A DNA stretch of 64,000 nucleotides, taken from positions 1 to 64,000 of the forward strand of contig JALEKD010000010.1 in NCBI GenBank assembly GCA_022769285.1, read 5' to 3'. This stretch comes from Prevotella sp. (GTDB lineage Bacteria; Bacteroidota; Bacteroidia; Bacteroidales; Bacteroidaceae). The first letter of the stretch is position 1; each line of letters opens with the position of its first letter. This document shows, piece after piece, positions 25,301 to 34,857 of this stretch. Both the position numbers and the translations under genes were made by a program. Under the pieces are notes generated by a model that worked only from the letters and a program-made list of their open reading frames with translations, was not told the DNA's origin and searched no databases.

Positions 25301-26162
25301 GCCTCAGGTAATACCCCAACTTGTACAGACTGAAGAGTCGTAACGACGGGTGTGTCCCGAGTCGTCGGCGTAGGTAGGGCGACAGCCGGCCTAACAGCCA
25401 GGCTATGGGGCGTGCCACGTGGGCTTGCCGCAGGGCCTCGCCCCACCATGCTATTCGCGAGTAGCCAGCCAGTTGGTGCCGGTGGCTGTACAGTGTACGC
25501 AGCCCCTCTTCGGTTTTATTTATAAAATGGTCATTGGGTTCAAAGTCGTAGAACCCCACCTCATTGTCAATATGCTCTATGCCGATGCCGGCTTGGCACA
25601 GGTGCTGTCCGTAGGCAACATCCTCGTACCCGTACTCACGGTACGAGGTGTCCAGCGGGTGGTCTATGGCTATCTGGCGCTCTATACAGTAGTTGGACGT
25701 GTGAAAATCCTTGTCGGGATGCTCGCGTCTGCGTGTGGCGCAGTGCCCAGGCTCAGCCTGGCGCTCATATAGGTAGCGCAGGTTGTCAGGGTGATACCCC
25801 ACCACCTTATAACCTCCATAAACCACTGGGGCACAGCAGTCCAGATACCTGTCTATAAAGTGGAGGTCTATGATGGCCATGTCGGCATCAATAAAAATGA
25901 GCCTATCGTATCGGGCCTTACTGGCCAGCAGGTTGCGTATGGCCGCACGACCTATGTTGGCCTCGAGTTCGATATACTGGCAGTGAGCCCACTGACCTAT
26001 TATCCTGTTGGGAGCAGTAGTCTGAGTACAGGGTGAGCCATCGTCTATCACGATGACCTCCCAGCTGTCTACGCGGCCCAGTCCCTGTTGCCGGCACAGG
26101 TCGCTCACCAGCTGGTGACAGTCAGTGTTGTACTCGGGTATTAAGATAGACAGCCCCTTCAT
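25275..26162 (-). CDS. Family 2 glycosyltransferase
   Basis: A 295-residue protein with the GT2 nucleotide-sugar fold: LSILIPEYNTD at the N-terminus, VIVIDDGSP, and the metal motif FIDADMAI near residue 93. EYGYEDVAYGQHL may supply the catalytic acidic residues. Donor and acceptor cannot be told. It begins 10 nt after uvrA on the same strand and probably shares its transcript, an unexpected pairing. The end overlaps the convergent gene. Confidence 0.85.
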   Translation of the reverse strand: MKGLSILIPEYNTDCHQLVSDLCRQQGLGRVDSWEVIVIDDGSPCTQTTAPNRIIGQWAHCQYIELEANIGRAAIRNLLASKARYDRLIFIDADMAIIDLHFIDRYLDCCAPVVYGGYKVVGYHPDNLRYLYERQAEPGHCATRRREHPDKDFHTSNYCIERQIAIDHPLDTSYREYGYEDVAYGQHLCQAGIGIEHIDNEVGFYDFEPNDHFINKTEEGLRTLYSHRHQLAGYSRIAWWGEALRQAHVARPIAWLLGRLSPYLRRRLGTHPSLRLFSLYKLGYYLRLTAARQQP

Positions 26163-26172
26163 CTTCTCCCTC

Positions 26173-28977
26173 TTATAACTTGTCGGCCAAGTACTTGCCC
26201 GTTATACTCTGCTTACATTTCACCATGTCCTCGGGCGTTCCCGCAAATACCAGGGAACCGCCCCTGTCGCCTCCGTCAGGGCCCAAGTCTATCAGCCAGT
26301 CAGCACACTTGATGATGTCCATGTTGTGCTCTATGATGAGGATAGAGTGGCCCCTCTTGATGAGCGCATCAAAGGCTCCGAGCAACCGCTGGATGTCGTG
26401 AAAGTGCAGGCCCGTGGTGGGCTCGTCAAAAATGAAGAGCGTGGGGTCGGCCTTTTCCTGCCCTATGAAGTAGGCCAGCTTTACGCGCTGGTTCTCGCCC
26501 CCCGATAGCGTCGACGAGTTCTGCCCCAGCTTGATATAGCCCAGTCCTACATCCTCTAAGGTTTTCAGCCTGTTCACGATGACATTCTGCTTGTACTGGC
26601 CGAAAAACTCGATGGCCTCCGAGATGGTCATATTCAGCACATCGTATATGTTCTTACCGTGGAAGTTTACCTCCAGGATATCTTTCTTGAACCGCTTGCC
26701 GTGGCAGGCATCACACTCCAATACCAAGTCGGCCATGAACTGCATCTCGACCGTTATGACACCAGCCCCCTTACACTCCTCGCATCGGCCGCCCTCTGCG
26801 TTGAACGAGAAGTACTGTGCTGTAAATCCCATCTGCTTAGATAGCGGCTGGTCGGCAAACAGCTGACGTATGGCGTCGTACGCCTTGACGTAGGTGGCTG
26901 GGTTGGATCGTGTAGACTTACCTATGGGGTTCTGGTCTACAAACTCTACATGCTTAATGTTGTCCACGTCGCCCTCCAGACCTAAGTATTCGCCCGGCAA
27001 GTCGGCCACCTCGTCCAGATGGCGTTTCAGGGCAGGGTAGAGTATCCCCTTGACGAGCGAGCTCTTACCCGATCCCGACACGCCGGTTACTACGGTCATT
27101 ACATTGAGGGGGAATGTGGCATCTATGCCTTTCAGGTTGTTCATCCGGGCACCCTTTACGGTGATAGAGCGGTTCCATGGCCGGCGGGCGGTGGGCACGG
27201 GTATCTGCTCGTTGCCCGTCAGATATTTTACTGTGTACGACCGCGGGTACTGAGCTACTGTGGCGGCCGACAACTGGGCCGTGTCGCCCTCGAAGACTAT
27301 CTCGCCACCCAAGCGGCCAGCATCGGGCCCCACATCTATAAGATAGTCGGCTGCGCGCATTATCTCCTCATCGTGTTCTACCACGATTACCGTGTTGCCC
27401 AGCTGCTGCAGTTCCTTGAGTACGCTTATCAGCCGGTCCGTGTCGCGGCTGTGCAGTCCTATGGACGGCTCGTCCAGGATATAGAGCGACCCCACCAATG
27501 AACTGCCCAGTGCTGTGGTCAGGCTGATGCGCTGCGACTCACCGCCCGACAGCGTATTAGACTGCCGGTTCAGCGTCAGGTATTGCAGACCCACCTCGCA
27601 CAGGTAGTGTAGCCGGTTGGTAATCTCGGTAACCAGGCGGCGGCTCACTTTCTGCTCGTACTCTGATAGCTGCAGATGGCCGAACCACTCCAGCAGACTG
27701 CCTACCGGCATCTGTACCAGGTCAGTAATGCTGTGGCCGTCTATCTTGACCCAGTTGGCCTCCTTTTTCAGTCGGCCGCCATGACATTCAGGACACACCG
27801 TCTTGCCCCGGTAACAGCTGAGCATTACTCGGTACTGTATCTTGTACTGATTGTCCTTGACCATCTGGAAGAAGGCATCGATGCAGACCCTGTCGCGCAG
27901 CTCCTTGCCCTTCTCGCTGGGCAGCCCGTGCCAGAGCTGATCCCGCTCAGCCTGACTGAGCTCGTTGTAAGGCTTGAAGATAGGGAAATGGTCAGCCTGG
28001 GCACGTCGGCAGAACTCTTCTTTCCACATCTTCATCTTCTCGCCATGCCAGCACTTGACACAGCCGTCGTAGACGCTTAGTGTAGTGTTGGGCACGACCA
28101 GTTTCTCATCGATACCGATAACACTGCCGAAACCCTCGCACACAGGGCAGGCACCAACAGGTGAGTTAAAGGAGAACATGTTGTCATTGGGTTCCTCGAA
28201 GGTGATGCCGTCGGCCTCGAAGCGGGTCGAGAACTCGTAGGACAGCTTGGCGGGCAGGAAGACCAGCACACAGGTGCCGTTGCCCTCGTACATGGCCGTC
28301 TCGGCCGAGTCGGTGAGCCGCGACAGAGTCTCCTTGTCGTCGGCCACGCTCAGTCGGTCTACCACCAATGATATGTCGTGGGCCTCAGGCAGCAACTCAG
28401 GTGCCTCTAACAGGTCGTCTATACGCGCCAGTTCGCCCTTGACGTAGAGCCGCTGGTAGCCTCCCTGACGATACATCTCTAACTGCTGGGCCACCGAGCG
28501 GTTCTCGGGAATATGCAGGGGAGCCAGCACCAGGAACTTGGTACCCGCATCAAACTGGCGGGTACACGCCACGATGTCCTCGACCGAGTGGCGCTTCACC
28601 TCCTGCCCGCTTACAGGCGAGAAGGTGCGGCCTATGCGGGCGAAGAGTAGGCGTAGGTACTCGTATATCTCGGTCGATGTGCCTACGGTAGAGCGTGGGT
28701 TGCGGGCTATGACCCGCTGCTCTATGGCTATAGCAGGCGGCAGACCCTTGATAAAGTCGTACTCGGGTTTGCTCATGCGCCCCAGGAACTGGCGGGCATA
28801 ACTGGAGAGCGACTCGACATAGCGGCGCTGACCTTCAGCATAGAGCGTATCGAAGGCCAGCGAACTCTTGCCCGAGCCGCTGACGCCGGCAATAACGATA
28901 AACTTATTGCGCGGAATGTTAATGCTTATATTCTTTAAGTTGTTGACTCTTACGCCTTTTAATTCTATATAATCCAT
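26173..28977 (-). CDS. uvrA: UvrABC excinuclease subunit A
   Basis: This is the damage-recognition ATPase of nucleotide excision repair. The 934-residue protein has two ABC modules, each with Walker A (GVSGSGKSSL), LSGGE-type signatures (TLSGGESQR, TLSGGENQR) and Walker B (ILDEPS, IFDEPT). It also has zinc-binding cysteine groups (CPVCEGFG, CPECHGG, CEECKGAG...CDACHGKRF). Length is standard. I chose ATG 28977 (MDYIELKGVRVNNLK), the family N-terminus; the frame extends 24 codons further. The glycosyltransferase gene follows after 10 nt. Confidence 0.97.
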   Translation of the reverse strand: MDYIELKGVRVNNLKNISINIPRNKFIVIAGVSGSGKSSLAFDTLYAEGQRRYVESLSSYARQFLGRMSKPEYDFIKGLPPAIAIEQRVIARNPRSTVGTSTEIYEYLRLLFARIGRTFSPVSGQEVKRHSVEDIVACTRQFDAGTKFLVLAPLHIPENRSVAQQLEMYRQGGYQRLYVKGELARIDDLLEAPELLPEAHDISLVVDRLSVADDKETLSRLTDSAETAMYEGNGTCVLVFLPAKLSYEFSTRFEADGITFEEPNDNMFSFNSPVGACPVCEGFGSVIGIDEKLVVPNTTLSVYDGCVKCWHGEKMKMWKEEFCRRAQADHFPIFKPYNELSQAERDQLWHGLPSEKGKELRDRVCIDAFFQMVKDNQYKIQYRVMLSCYRGKTVCPECHGGRLKKEANWVKIDGHSITDLVQMPVGSLLEWFGHLQLSEYEQKVSRRLVTEITNRLHYLCEVGLQYLTLNRQSNTLSGGESQRISLTTALGSSLVGSLYILDEPSIGLHSRDTDRLISVLKELQQLGNTVIVVEHDEEIMRAADYLIDVGPDAGRLGGEIVFEGDTAQLSAATVAQYPRSYTVKYLTGNEQIPVPTARRPWNRSITVKGARMNNLKGIDATFPLNVMTVVTGVSGSGKSSLVKGILYPALKRHLDEVADLPGEYLGLEGDVDNIKHVEFVDQNPIGKSTRSNPATYVKAYDAIRQLFADQPLSKQMGFTAQYFSFNAEGGRCEECKGAGVITVEMQFMADLVLECDACHGKRFKKDILEVNFHGKNIYDVLNMTISEAIEFFGQYKQNVIVNRLKTLEDVGLGYIKLGQNSSTLSGGENQRVKLAYFIGQEKADPTLFIFDEPTTGLHFHDIQRLLGAFDALIKRGHSILIIEHNMDIIKCADWLIDLGPDGGDRGGSLVFAGTPEDMVKCKQSITGKYLADKL

Positions 28978-29081
28978 AGTGACGCTAACCTGCATTAGAT
29001 AAATACAAAAGCCATCTACAGCCGTGGTGATGTTCTCGCCATGGGCCATAGATGACTCTATACTGTTAGTAGATACACATG

Positions 29082-29642
29082 CTATAAGCTAAGGAACAAG
29101 CGGTGTACCGCTTCAGACTCATTGAGCTCGGGGTGGAACGAGGTAACTATCTGACGGCCTTGCCGGGCAGCCACGATGTTGCCGTCTACCTGAGCCAACA
29201 CCTCTACGCCGTCGCCTACCGACTGGATGTAGGGCGCGCGGATAAAGGTCATGGGTATGGGGGTGTCTATGCCCTTGAACGGAGCCACGGTGTAGAAACT
29301 GCCTAACTGTCGGCCGTAAGCATTGCGGCGCACGGTGATGTCCATAGTGGCCAGCCCGAGGTTGGTCTCGTTCTCTATGTGCTTGGCCAGCAGTATCATA
29401 CCGGCACAGGTACCGAATGTGGGCATGCCGCCCTTGATGGCTTCGCGCAGGGGTTCCATGAGTCCCGTATCGTGGAGCAGCTTGCGCAGCGTGGTGCTCT
29501 CGCCACCGGGGATGATGAGTCCGTCGAATGGGTGGTCTATGTCTTTCAACTGCCTGATTTCAAACGGCTCGGCCCCGATTCGCTCCAGCATCTGTTCGTG
29601 CTCTATAAACGCGCCCTGAAGGGCTAATACTCCTATCCTCAT
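29082..29642 (-). CDS. pdxT: PLP synthase glutaminase subunit
   Basis: PdxT releases ammonia from glutamine and passes it to PdxS for pyridoxal phosphate synthesis. The 186-residue class I amidotransferase has GVLALQGAF at the start, IIPGGEST, the nucleophile in [10 protein letters not shown] and the His-Glu pair in SFHPELNE. It overlaps pdxS by 4 nt (ATGA), as translationally coupled subunits often do. Confidence 0.97.
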   Translation of the reverse strand: MRIGVLALQGAFIEHEQMLERIGAEPFEIRQLKDIDHPFDGLIIPGGESTTLRKLLHDTGLMEPLREAIKGGMPTFGTCAGMILLAKHIENETNLGLATMDITVRRNAYGRQLGSFYTVAPFKGIDTPIPMTFIRAPYIQSVGDGVEVLAQVDGNIVAARQGRQIVTSFHPELNESEAVHRLFLSL

Positions 29643-30514
29643 TTTCCGCGCTCGGCCATTAACAGCTCTATTTCCTGCTCGTTGATGCCTACCATGGCCT
29701 CGCCTAAGTCTTCGCTGAGCTCTGCCAGCTTGGCGGGGTCATTATAGTTGGTTACGGCCTGTACGATGGCAGCGGCGCGCTTAGCGGGGTTGCCGCTCTT
29801 GAAGATGCCGCTACCTACGAATACGCCCTCGGCGCCCAGCTGCATCATCAGGGCAGCGTCGGCAGGTGTGGCCACGCCACCGGCGGCAAAGTTGACCACG
29901 GGCAGCTTACCGTTCTTATGTACATACTCTACCAGGTCATAAGGTACCTGGAGCTGCTTGGCTGCTTCGAAGAGCTCATCATCGCGCATGCTTACCAGGC
30001 GACGTATCTCGCTCTGCATCAAGCGCATGTGGCTTACGGCCTGAACCACATCGCCAGTACCAGGCTCGCCCTTGGTACGTATCATGGTGGCTCCCTCGGC
30101 TATACGGCGCAGTGCCTCGCCTAAGTTCTTGGCTCCGCAGACAAAGGGAACGTCAAACTTGGTCTTGTCGATGTGGTATATGTTGTCGGCGGGTGATAGT
30201 ACCTCGCTCTCGTCGATGTAGTCTATCTCGATGGCCTGCAGTATCTGTGCCTCGGCTATGTGGCCTATACGGCACTTGGCCATGACAGGTATGCTTACGG
30301 CTTCCTGGATGCCCTTAATCATCTTGGGATCGCTCATGCGCGATACGCCACCGGCAGCACGTATGTCGGCGGGGATACGCTCCAGTGCCATTACTGCGCA
30401 GGCACCTGCAGCCTCGGCTATGCGGGCCTGCTCGGGGGTAGTTACGTCCATGATTACACCGCCCTTGAGCATCTGTGCCAGGTTGCGGTTCAGTGTTTGT
30501 CTTTCTGTTGTCAT
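29639..30514 (-). CDS. pdxS: PLP synthase subunit PdxS
   Basis: PdxS builds pyridoxal 5'-phosphate from ribose 5-phosphate, glyceraldehyde 3-phosphate and PdxT-derived ammonia. The 291-residue TIM barrel shows GGVIMDV, the catalytic lysines in VMAKCRIGH and [11 protein letters not shown], and [23 protein letters not shown]. The start ATG overlaps the stop of the upstream fusion regulator by 4 nt and pdxT overlaps its end, so the three genes form one tight operon. Confidence 0.98.
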   Translation of the reverse strand: MTTERQTLNRNLAQMLKGGVIMDVTTPEQARIAEAAGACAVMALERIPADIRAAGGVSRMSDPKMIKGIQEAVSIPVMAKCRIGHIAEAQILQAIEIDYIDESEVLSPADNIYHIDKTKFDVPFVCGAKNLGEALRRIAEGATMIRTKGEPGTGDVVQAVSHMRLMQSEIRRLVSMRDDELFEAAKQLQVPYDLVEYVHKNGKLPVVNFAAGGVATPADAALMMQLGAEGVFVGSGIFKSGNPAKRAAAIVQAVTNYNDPAKLAELSEDLGEAMVGINEQEIELLMAERGK

Positions 30515-31452
30515 TTTATATGATTTTTACGATAATTACTTGGTGTATCACCTGTTATCCTCTTGAATAGTTTGGTAAAGTGGGCCTGCGAGGAGAACTT
30601 GTAGCCATTGGCTATCTCCTGTATGGTCTGGTCGGTGGCCTGCAGTTCGTGCTCGAGAGCCTCTATCAGTTTCTGTTCTATCAGCGCCTTGGGGGTGAGC
30701 CCGCATACGCGGTTGGTAACCTGTCCCAGATAGCGGCTGGTCACGTTGAGATAGTCAGCATAGAACGCCACGTCGCTGCGTTGCCTGATGTAGGCCGCTA
30801 TGGCTTTCAAGAAGTCGCGGTACAGCTCGGCGCTACGGCTGTGGGTCTGTCCCTCCTGCGGGGCCTTGATCTTGATGTACTCCGTGGCTTTCTGCCGGGC
30901 CTCGGCCATGGTGTGGCCCGTGGCCAAGTAGTAGGCTATGGTGGTCGAGGTCTGGTTGGCCAGTCCGTGAACGGCCGTGTCGTCCAGGAGGTAGACCGTA
31001 TCGAACGCCGAGGTGCCCAATATCTGCCGCGACTCCTTGCGCCGCATCACTATCAGCGAGCACAGGGGCAGCAGCTGGCGCCGTATCATACCTATGAGAT
31101 GGCTCTCCATGAGCAGGTCGCCATTGCTGGAGAATACGACGGGGTCGTAGAGTACGTAGGCAGGCTTGTAGCGCTGCAGGAAGTTGACGATGACCGACAG
31201 GGTGTCCAACCGTCGTACCATACCTATCTTCACTATGTCGGGCTGAGTATCGTTGGCAATGGCCTCTATCTGGTTGGCCACCGTGCTGGCCGGTATGTCG
31301 AAAAACTCCTGTATGCCCAGTGTGTTCTGAATGGTGAGGCTGGTAATGACCGATACCACCCGGCCGCCCAATTCGGTAATGGCCCGGATATCAGCCTGCA
31401 CACCAGAGCCCCCGGTGCTGTCAGAACCCGTTATGGTCAGTATCGTACTCAT
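30511..31452 (-). CDS. HMP/pyridoxine kinase-like domain fused to an AraC DNA-binding domain
   Basis: Residues 1 to about 200 match the ThiD/PdxK ribokinase fold: [23 protein letters not shown] and [10 protein letters not shown]. Residues about 205-313 are an AraC-type pair of helix-turn-helix motifs ([29 protein letters not shown]). The kinase anion-hole motif, normally HGTGCTLSAA, reads [12 protein letters not shown] here (162-173), so phosphoryl transfer is doubtful and the domain may only bind ligand. Its 4-nt overlap with pdxS makes it a likely B6-responsive regulator of the operon that also controls itself. Related fusions exist in Bacteroidota; the ligand is inferred from context. Confidence 0.87.
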   Translation of the reverse strand: MSTILTITGSDSTGGSGVQADIRAITELGGRVVSVITSLTIQNTLGIQEFFDIPASTVANQIEAIANDTQPDIVKIGMVRRLDTLSVIVNFLQRYKPAYVLYDPVVFSSNGDLLMESHLIGMIRRQLLPLCSLIVMRRKESRQILGTSAFDTVYLLDDTAVHGLANQTSTTIAYYLATGHTMAEARQKATEYIKIKAPQEGQTHSRSAELYRDFLKAIAAYIRQRSDVAFYADYLNVTSRYLGQVTNRVCGLTPKALIEQKLIEALEHELQATDQTIQEIANGYKFSSQAHFTKLFKRITGDTPSNYRKNHIK

Positions 31453-31472
31453 CGTTGCTTTCTAAGAAGTTG

Positions 31473-31503
31473 CAAAATAAAACATATTTTCTGATATGAC
31501 AAA
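31473..31503 (-). promoter_or_regulatory. Near-consensus promoter of the B6 operon
   Basis: On the minus strand, TTTG (31503-31500) is followed after 20 nt by TATTTTG (31479-31473), one base short of TAnnTTTG. The ATG is about 20 nt downstream. Confidence 0.5.
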
Positions 31504-31600
31504 GATTTGTTCGTGAAAAGACAATAAAAACGGCGATTTTGATAAAAACTGTCTCACCCATGGTAGCTATGGGGCGCATTGTGGCCCTCGTGGGGTGGCT

Positions 31601-31620
31601 ATACATTATTATATTTATAA
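31601..31620. repeat. AT-rich box, copy 3
   Basis: ATACATTATTATATTTATAA, a diverged copy, 150 nt upstream of the B6-operon regulator. Confidence 0.5.
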
Positions 31621-31684
31621 GGGCGGAGCCTCAATCTGGCCGTGGCGGTGGTACCCAGAATAGTGAAGACCGACCATTAGAAAC

Positions 31685-31747
31685 GTAAAGACGGCTCCCA
31701 GCTTGCTAATGACCGTCATTAGCAAGCTGGGAGCCGTCTTTAGAAAT
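31685..31747. repeat. 21-bp array forming a 57-bp perfect palindrome
   Basis: Three 21-nt units (31685, 31706, 31727). The bases from 31686 to 31742 form a perfect inverted repeat with 28-bp arms and a single central C. The outer units carry GGGAGCCGTCTTTA in opposite orientation. It lies 68 nt after the S9 peptidase stop; a T-tract is absent. Confidence 0.85.
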
Positions 31748-31809
31748 TGGGTGGCGGTGGCAGCCGTTGGCGCAGCCCTCAGGGGCGGGCTGCCGGCCAG
31801 GGCCACGTC

Positions 31810-34614
31810 TTAGTACATCTTGACCGCTTTGCCATTGATGATGTATGGTGTCTGTGGTTTCATCCATTCGGGCATGGGAGCACCCTTCAGGTAGTAGTCG
31901 AAGAAGTCAGAGAGACGCACGCTGAGGTCTTTGGTGTTCTTGCGGTTAATCAGGTTGTGGCCCTCACGGTTGTACTCCAGCAGCCAGGCTGGTTTACCCA
32001 GGCGGCGCAGGCCCATAAACATCTCAATGCCCTGATAGTAAGGTACGGCACCGTCGGCGTTGTTGTGCATGATGAGAACAGGCGTCTTAACCTTAGGGAA
32101 GTCGAACAGGGGAGAATTCTCGATATACAGGTCGTAGCCACTCCACAAGTCCTTGCCTATGCGGCTCTGCGTCTGTTCGTACTGGAACTGGCGGCTCATG
32201 CCCGAGCCCCAGCGTATGCCGCCATAGGCGCTCGTCATGTTGCACACAGGGGCACCGGCACCAGCGGCAGCGAACATATCGGTATGGGCAATGAGGTAGG
32301 CCACCTGATAGCCGCCCCAGCTCTGGCCCTGGATGGCCATGTGCTTGCTGTCTATCCACTTGTAGGCCGTCAGGGCCTTGGCACCAGCCACTATACAGTT
32401 GTAGGCCGACTTGCCGGGATGTCCATCCTTGTACACGATGTCTGGAACGAACACTACGTAGCCGTTGCTGACAAAGTAGGCTATGTTAATGATGCTTCGG
32501 CTGGGCGCGGGAGTCTTGTAGGTGTACAGGGTCTCGCTGTTGCGCTCGTAGAAGTATATCATTACGGGATATTTCTTGGTCGGGTCAAAGTTGTCGGGTT
32601 TGTATAGGATGCCATCGAGTTTGGTTCCGTCAAACGCCTTCCACTGGAACAGTTCGGCTGAGCCCCACAGGTAGTCCTGCTGCTGTGGATTGATGGCGCT
32701 GAGCCGCTGGGTGTCGCTCCCGTGCCCGAGATACAGGTCCATGGGCTCCCGGAAGTTTCCCCGGCGCACCAGATAGCTGTCGGCCGAGTCGGCCAGGGCG
32801 AAGTTGGTGTAGCTGTATTTGCCGTAGAGTACGTTGCGCACGTGGCCGTCGAAGTCGGTCTGGGCGATGCCGTTCTCCTTGGTCCGATAGTTGAACACCC
32901 GCAGGTACACGGGGCGTGTGCGGTCTATGCCGGGCTGGTCGCTGAAGCGGCGGGTGTTGATGTATCGGTACTGGATGCTGTCTTGGCGCCCCTTGCCACC
33001 CGTCAGACAGAAGGGCTTGCCGCCATTGACGGGCACATACCACAGGTCGAACCGGTCGGTGAGCACCACGCCCTGACCGTCGGCCGTCCACTCTACACCC
33101 GAGTAGGGTGTGGCGTAGATGGGTACGTCATTGTCCTCGTTGTACATCTTCACCCCGAGCTGGGCGCTGATGTTGGTTATCTTGCGGGTCGACGTGTCGA
33201 TGAGCATCCACTGACCTTTCTCTAAGTCGAAGTACACGGCATACTTGCCGTTGGGCGATATAGACTCGCCCACCATCTTGCCCTCGGTGAGGGGCGTGTG
33301 GCGGCCGGTGTTCAGGTCTACCAGTGACAGGCGGTTCACCACCACCTGGTTCCACTGTTGCTCCAGGATGCGCCCCGTCTTATCAGATGACAGGCCGATG
33401 CGGTCGTTGGGGCCGTCAGAGGTACGCACTATGTCGTAGTACGACCGTCCTATCTGTACGGCCTTGCCCTCGTCGTTCACCGTGCAGGTCACGCAACTCG
33501 TGCCCTTCTTCAGCTCGCCCACCTTGAACATCGGCGGAATCAGGTCGGCATCATATCGCCATATATTGGGCTCCGCGGTCTCGAAGTCGTACTGGTCCTT
33601 GGCATCGGGAGCCACGTATGGCTGTATTCCGAAGTATATCCGGTTGGTACGGCCGTTGTAACGGGGATTGGACTTGTCGGTAAGGCCCCAGCCCTGGATG
33701 AGTTGGGCCGACTCGTCGCTGCTTACCACCGTGCGCAGGCCACCGCCTATGCAGTACTCGTACAGACTGCAGTGCTTGCTGCCCGTGGTAGTGGTGTCGT
33801 TGGCCGCCATGAACAGCAGGCGGTCGCCCTGGCGGTTGAACTTCAAGCCTGTAATGTATTTGGCCTTGGCCGATATGTCGCTTGTGGCCTGCTGCTGCAG
33901 GTTCATCAGTCTCAGCACGTTGCTGTCCTTACTATCCTTGGCCACATAGACCATCCAGCGGCTGTCGGGGGTTACCTCGTAGGCCGCCGCGTAGTGTATG
34001 CGCAACGTGTCGCCCGTACCCAGGTAGTATATCATCATGTCGTTGGCCGCATCCTTATTCACTTTGGGTGCCTCGGGGGTCTTTTCGCCCTTCTTGGCTT
34101 TCTTGGTCTTCTTGCCCTTGGCGGCTGTGGCTGTGGCGGTGGTGGGCAGTGTCTTGGTGCTGAGGCCGAAGATTACGGCCGACTGCGCGTCGCGTCCCAT
34201 CTTATAGCCGGTAACTTTGGCAAACTTGGTTATCTGGCCATCGGCCGTGGCTATGATGACCAGCGAATCCTTGGGCATGTCCTCGGTTTTTTTCTTCTTA
34301 ATCTTGGCGTTGCGCGTCTCGGCATAGGTGGGCTTTATCAGCGCCACCACATGGGCCTCGTCGGCCGTTATCTGTGGCCGGTAGCCCCGCGGTATGACCG
34401 TGGTGTGGCCCGTCTGGTTGTTTCTTACGTAGAGATGACCGTCGCCATCCTGTGGGTTTACTTCCCAGGCGGTAACCTTGCCAAAGGCCGACAGGGTAGA
34501 GGCTCCTACGCTCTGCCAGCTATCGTACACCGAGTGGGTAAGCGGTTTCTTCTGACAGAACGACGATTGCCAGCCGGCTGCCAGTAGCAATGTGAGTGTG
34601 AAAAACTTACGCAT
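31810..34614 (-). CDS. S9 family prolyl-oligopeptidase-like peptidase
   Basis: A 934-residue exported protein: signal peptide (about residues 1-20), a beta-propeller-like N-terminal region with TolB/DPP-type repeats, and a C-terminal alpha/beta hydrolase. The nucleophile is in GQSWGGYQ, the acid is probably in HNNADGAVP, and the histidine in NREGHNLI. These enzymes cut short proline-containing peptides in the periplasm. Two lysine-rich stretches (KIKKKKTEDMP near residue 105 and GKKTKKAKKGEK near 170) look like flexible inserts in the propeller and are uncommon. Single gene; a TACCTTTG box lies upstream. Confidence 0.9.
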   Translation of the reverse strand: MRKFFTLTLLLAAGWQSSFCQKKPLTHSVYDSWQSVGASTLSAFGKVTAWEVNPQDGDGHLYVRNNQTGHTTVIPRGYRPQITADEAHVVALIKPTYAETRNAKIKKKKTEDMPKDSLVIIATADGQITKFAKVTGYKMGRDAQSAVIFGLSTKTLPTTATATAAKGKKTKKAKKGEKTPEAPKVNKDAANDMMIYYLGTGDTLRIHYAAAYEVTPDSRWMVYVAKDSKDSNVLRLMNLQQQATSDISAKAKYITGLKFNRQGDRLLFMAANDTTTTGSKHCSLYEYCIGGGLRTVVSSDESAQLIQGWGLTDKSNPRYNGRTNRIYFGIQPYVAPDAKDQYDFETAEPNIWRYDADLIPPMFKVGELKKGTSCVTCTVNDEGKAVQIGRSYYDIVRTSDGPNDRIGLSSDKTGRILEQQWNQVVVNRLSLVDLNTGRHTPLTEGKMVGESISPNGKYAVYFDLEKGQWMLIDTSTRKITNISAQLGVKMYNEDNDVPIYATPYSGVEWTADGQGVVLTDRFDLWYVPVNGGKPFCLTGGKGRQDSIQYRYINTRRFSDQPGIDRTRPVYLRVFNYRTKENGIAQTDFDGHVRNVLYGKYSYTNFALADSADSYLVRRGNFREPMDLYLGHGSDTQRLSAINPQQQDYLWGSAELFQWKAFDGTKLDGILYKPDNFDPTKKYPVMIYFYERNSETLYTYKTPAPSRSIINIAYFVSNGYVVFVPDIVYKDGHPGKSAYNCIVAGAKALTAYKWIDSKHMAIQGQSWGGYQVAYLIAHTDMFAAAGAGAPVCNMTSAYGGIRWGSGMSRQFQYEQTQSRIGKDLWSGYDLYIENSPLFDFPKVKTPVLIMHNNADGAVPYYQGIEMFMGLRRLGKPAWLLEYNREGHNLINRKNTKDLSVRLSDFFDYYLKGAPMPEWMKPQTPYIINGKAVKMY

Positions 34615-34673
34615 ATCTTTTGAATGATTTAGTCTGATGAATTTATGATTATGCTTTGAGCTATATATATTTA

Positions 34674-34681
34674 CAAAGGTA
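34674..34681 (-). promoter_or_regulatory. -7 box of the S9 peptidase gene
   Basis: TACCTTTG on the minus strand, 60 nt before the ATG. No TTTG partner at the usual distance. Confidence 0.5.
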
Positions 34682-34779
34682 CGAATAAAATGACGGCCGT
34701 GTGAGCCGCGGTCATGGTTTTTGTCAAAATCTATAGCTTAAAGTTGTTTTTTGCAGCAACTTCCTGCCCCGCAGGGCCA

Positions 34780-34829
34780 TTTAAAAGAGCAACGGCCAAC
34801 CAGAACCTTGCTGTACTGGTTGGCCGTTG
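34780..34829 (-). terminator. Terminator of mltG
   Basis: A 14-bp perfect stem (CAACGGCCAACCAG with CTGGTTGGCCGTTG) is followed on the minus strand by CTCTTTTAAA, giving a short T-tract. Confidence 0.72.
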
Positions 34830-34857
34830 GCCATCGGTTATCGTTAGTGGGGTGGGG

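Larger units (their letters stand above)
31453..31809. other. Intergenic region with a perfect palindrome
   Basis: Holds the B6-operon promoter, an AT-rich box (31601-31620) and a three-unit 21-bp array that forms a 57-bp perfect palindrome. No gene is seen. Confidence 0.75.

Noticed and set aside
33703..34587. A long plus-strand frame over the S9 peptidase gene.
   Set aside because: It is glycine- and histidine-rich shadow translation with no start context; the minus frame is a complete S9 peptidase.
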